Of a stretch of DNA of 6,270 bases, positions 6,103-6,270 are shown in pieces. This stretch comes from Urbifossiella sp043733485 (lineage in GTDB: Bacteria > Planctomycetota > Planctomycetia > Gemmatales > Gemmataceae), in NCBI GenBank assembly GCA_043733485.1, contig JAYTGN010000121.1:1-6270 (forward strand), in the 5' to 3' direction. The number at the start of each line of letters is the position of its first letter. Position 1 is the stretch's first letter. The notes under the pieces are model-generated. The model did no database searches. It was not told where the DNA came from and saw only the letters and a list, made by a program, of their open reading frames with translations. Position numbers and translations under genes: made by a program.

Positions 6103-6240
6103 GCGAACCATAGCAAGGGTGCCTGCCGAATAAAAGTCGAAGTGGAAATCGGGTTTTCGCCGACCTCTCGGCATCACTCGACCCACACGCAACAATGGGT
6201 GTACCTATAGATTTTGGCACTCGCTGATTTTCCTGGCGAA

Positions 6241-6260
6241 CCGGCGACGTAAGTCGCCGG
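6241..6260. repeat. GC-rich perfect palindromic hairpin
   Basis: CCGGCGAC (6241-6248) and GTCGCCGG (6253-6260) are exact reverse complements around GTAA. On the plus strand the stem is preceded by AA and followed by GGTTTCTC, so AA/TT pairs can extend it with a one-base bulge. It could be an intrinsic terminator with a weak T-tract, or one copy of a dispersed REP-like palindrome. No plus-strand gene in the window ends before it, and the gene to its right is not visible. Confidence 0.6.
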
Positions 6261-6270
6261 GTTTCTCGCA

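Larger units (their letters stand above)
6063..6270. other. Non-coding leader region upstream of the PEP-CTERM gene
   Basis: No gene is supported in these 208 bases. They hold the ribosome binding site and nested hairpins of the PEP-CTERM gene, a small GCCGA-CCTC-TCGGC hairpin (6159-6172), and a GC palindrome at the right edge (6241-6260). A promoter for the PEP-CTERM gene is expected here, but I found no convincing -35/-10 pair. Confidence 0.5.

Noticed and set aside
6108..6131. Sigma-54-like promoter upstream of the PEP-CTERM gene (minus strand GGCAGGCACCCTTGCT)
   Set aside because: The distance between the GG and GC elements is 11 bases instead of the required 10, so it does not fit the -24/-12 pattern.
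6159..6172. GCCGA-CCTC-TCGGC hairpin as a terminator
   Set aside because: The stem is only 5 bp and no T-run follows on either strand; no gene end is adjacent.
1..6270. CRISPR array or retron/toxin-antitoxin system
   Set aside because: No regularly spaced repeat series, reverse transcriptase motif or small overlapping gene pair is seen on either strand.

Overview
The window looks like chromosomal DNA of a Gemmataceae-type planctomycete (Gemmata or a relative). Three things point that way: high GC and strongly GC-biased third positions over most of the length, a secreted protein with a PEP-CTERM sorting signal, and a fused TolB-like/WD40 beta-propeller protein of the kind common in that phylum. 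The placement rests on protein style and composition, not on a marker gene.

All four credible genes lie on the minus strand, so transcription runs from right to left. From the right: 6063-6270 is non-coding and holds a strong GC palindrome (6241-6260) and a short leader with two competing hairpins and an excellent ribosome binding site. Then comes a PEP-CTERM protein (5325-6062). After a 69-base gap with an 8-bp hairpin there is a large exported double-propeller protein (3330-5255), which may share its transcript. A non-coding gap of about 330 bases (2999-3329) follows, with a perfect 12-bp inverted repeat. Next is a TolC-family outer membrane factor (1274-2998) with a Pro-rich C-terminal tail containing a 23-residue tandem duplication.

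Left of about 1250 the GC content drops visibly (about 50% in sampled rows, against about 65% to the right) and the coding style changes. This part holds a poorly defined stretch (827-1273) with only weak ORFs, possibly gene remnants, then an unrecognised two-membrane-segment protein (101-826). The start codon of that gene sits in a 12-base tandem repeat next to a 10-bp palindrome. At the far left edge are two near-identical 13-14 base direct repeats that could belong to the end of a mobile element outside the window.

The three right-hand genes all encode envelope or exported proteins: a sorted surface protein, an exported propeller protein and an outer-membrane channel. No efflux pump, adaptor, exosortase or regulator is visible, so a shared pathway is not established. 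I found no CRISPR array, rRNA, tRNA, transposase gene or recognisable defence system. The window does not clearly contain a new biological system. The best leads are the PEP-CTERM/propeller pair, the unknown membrane protein with its repeat-flanked start, and the palindromes.
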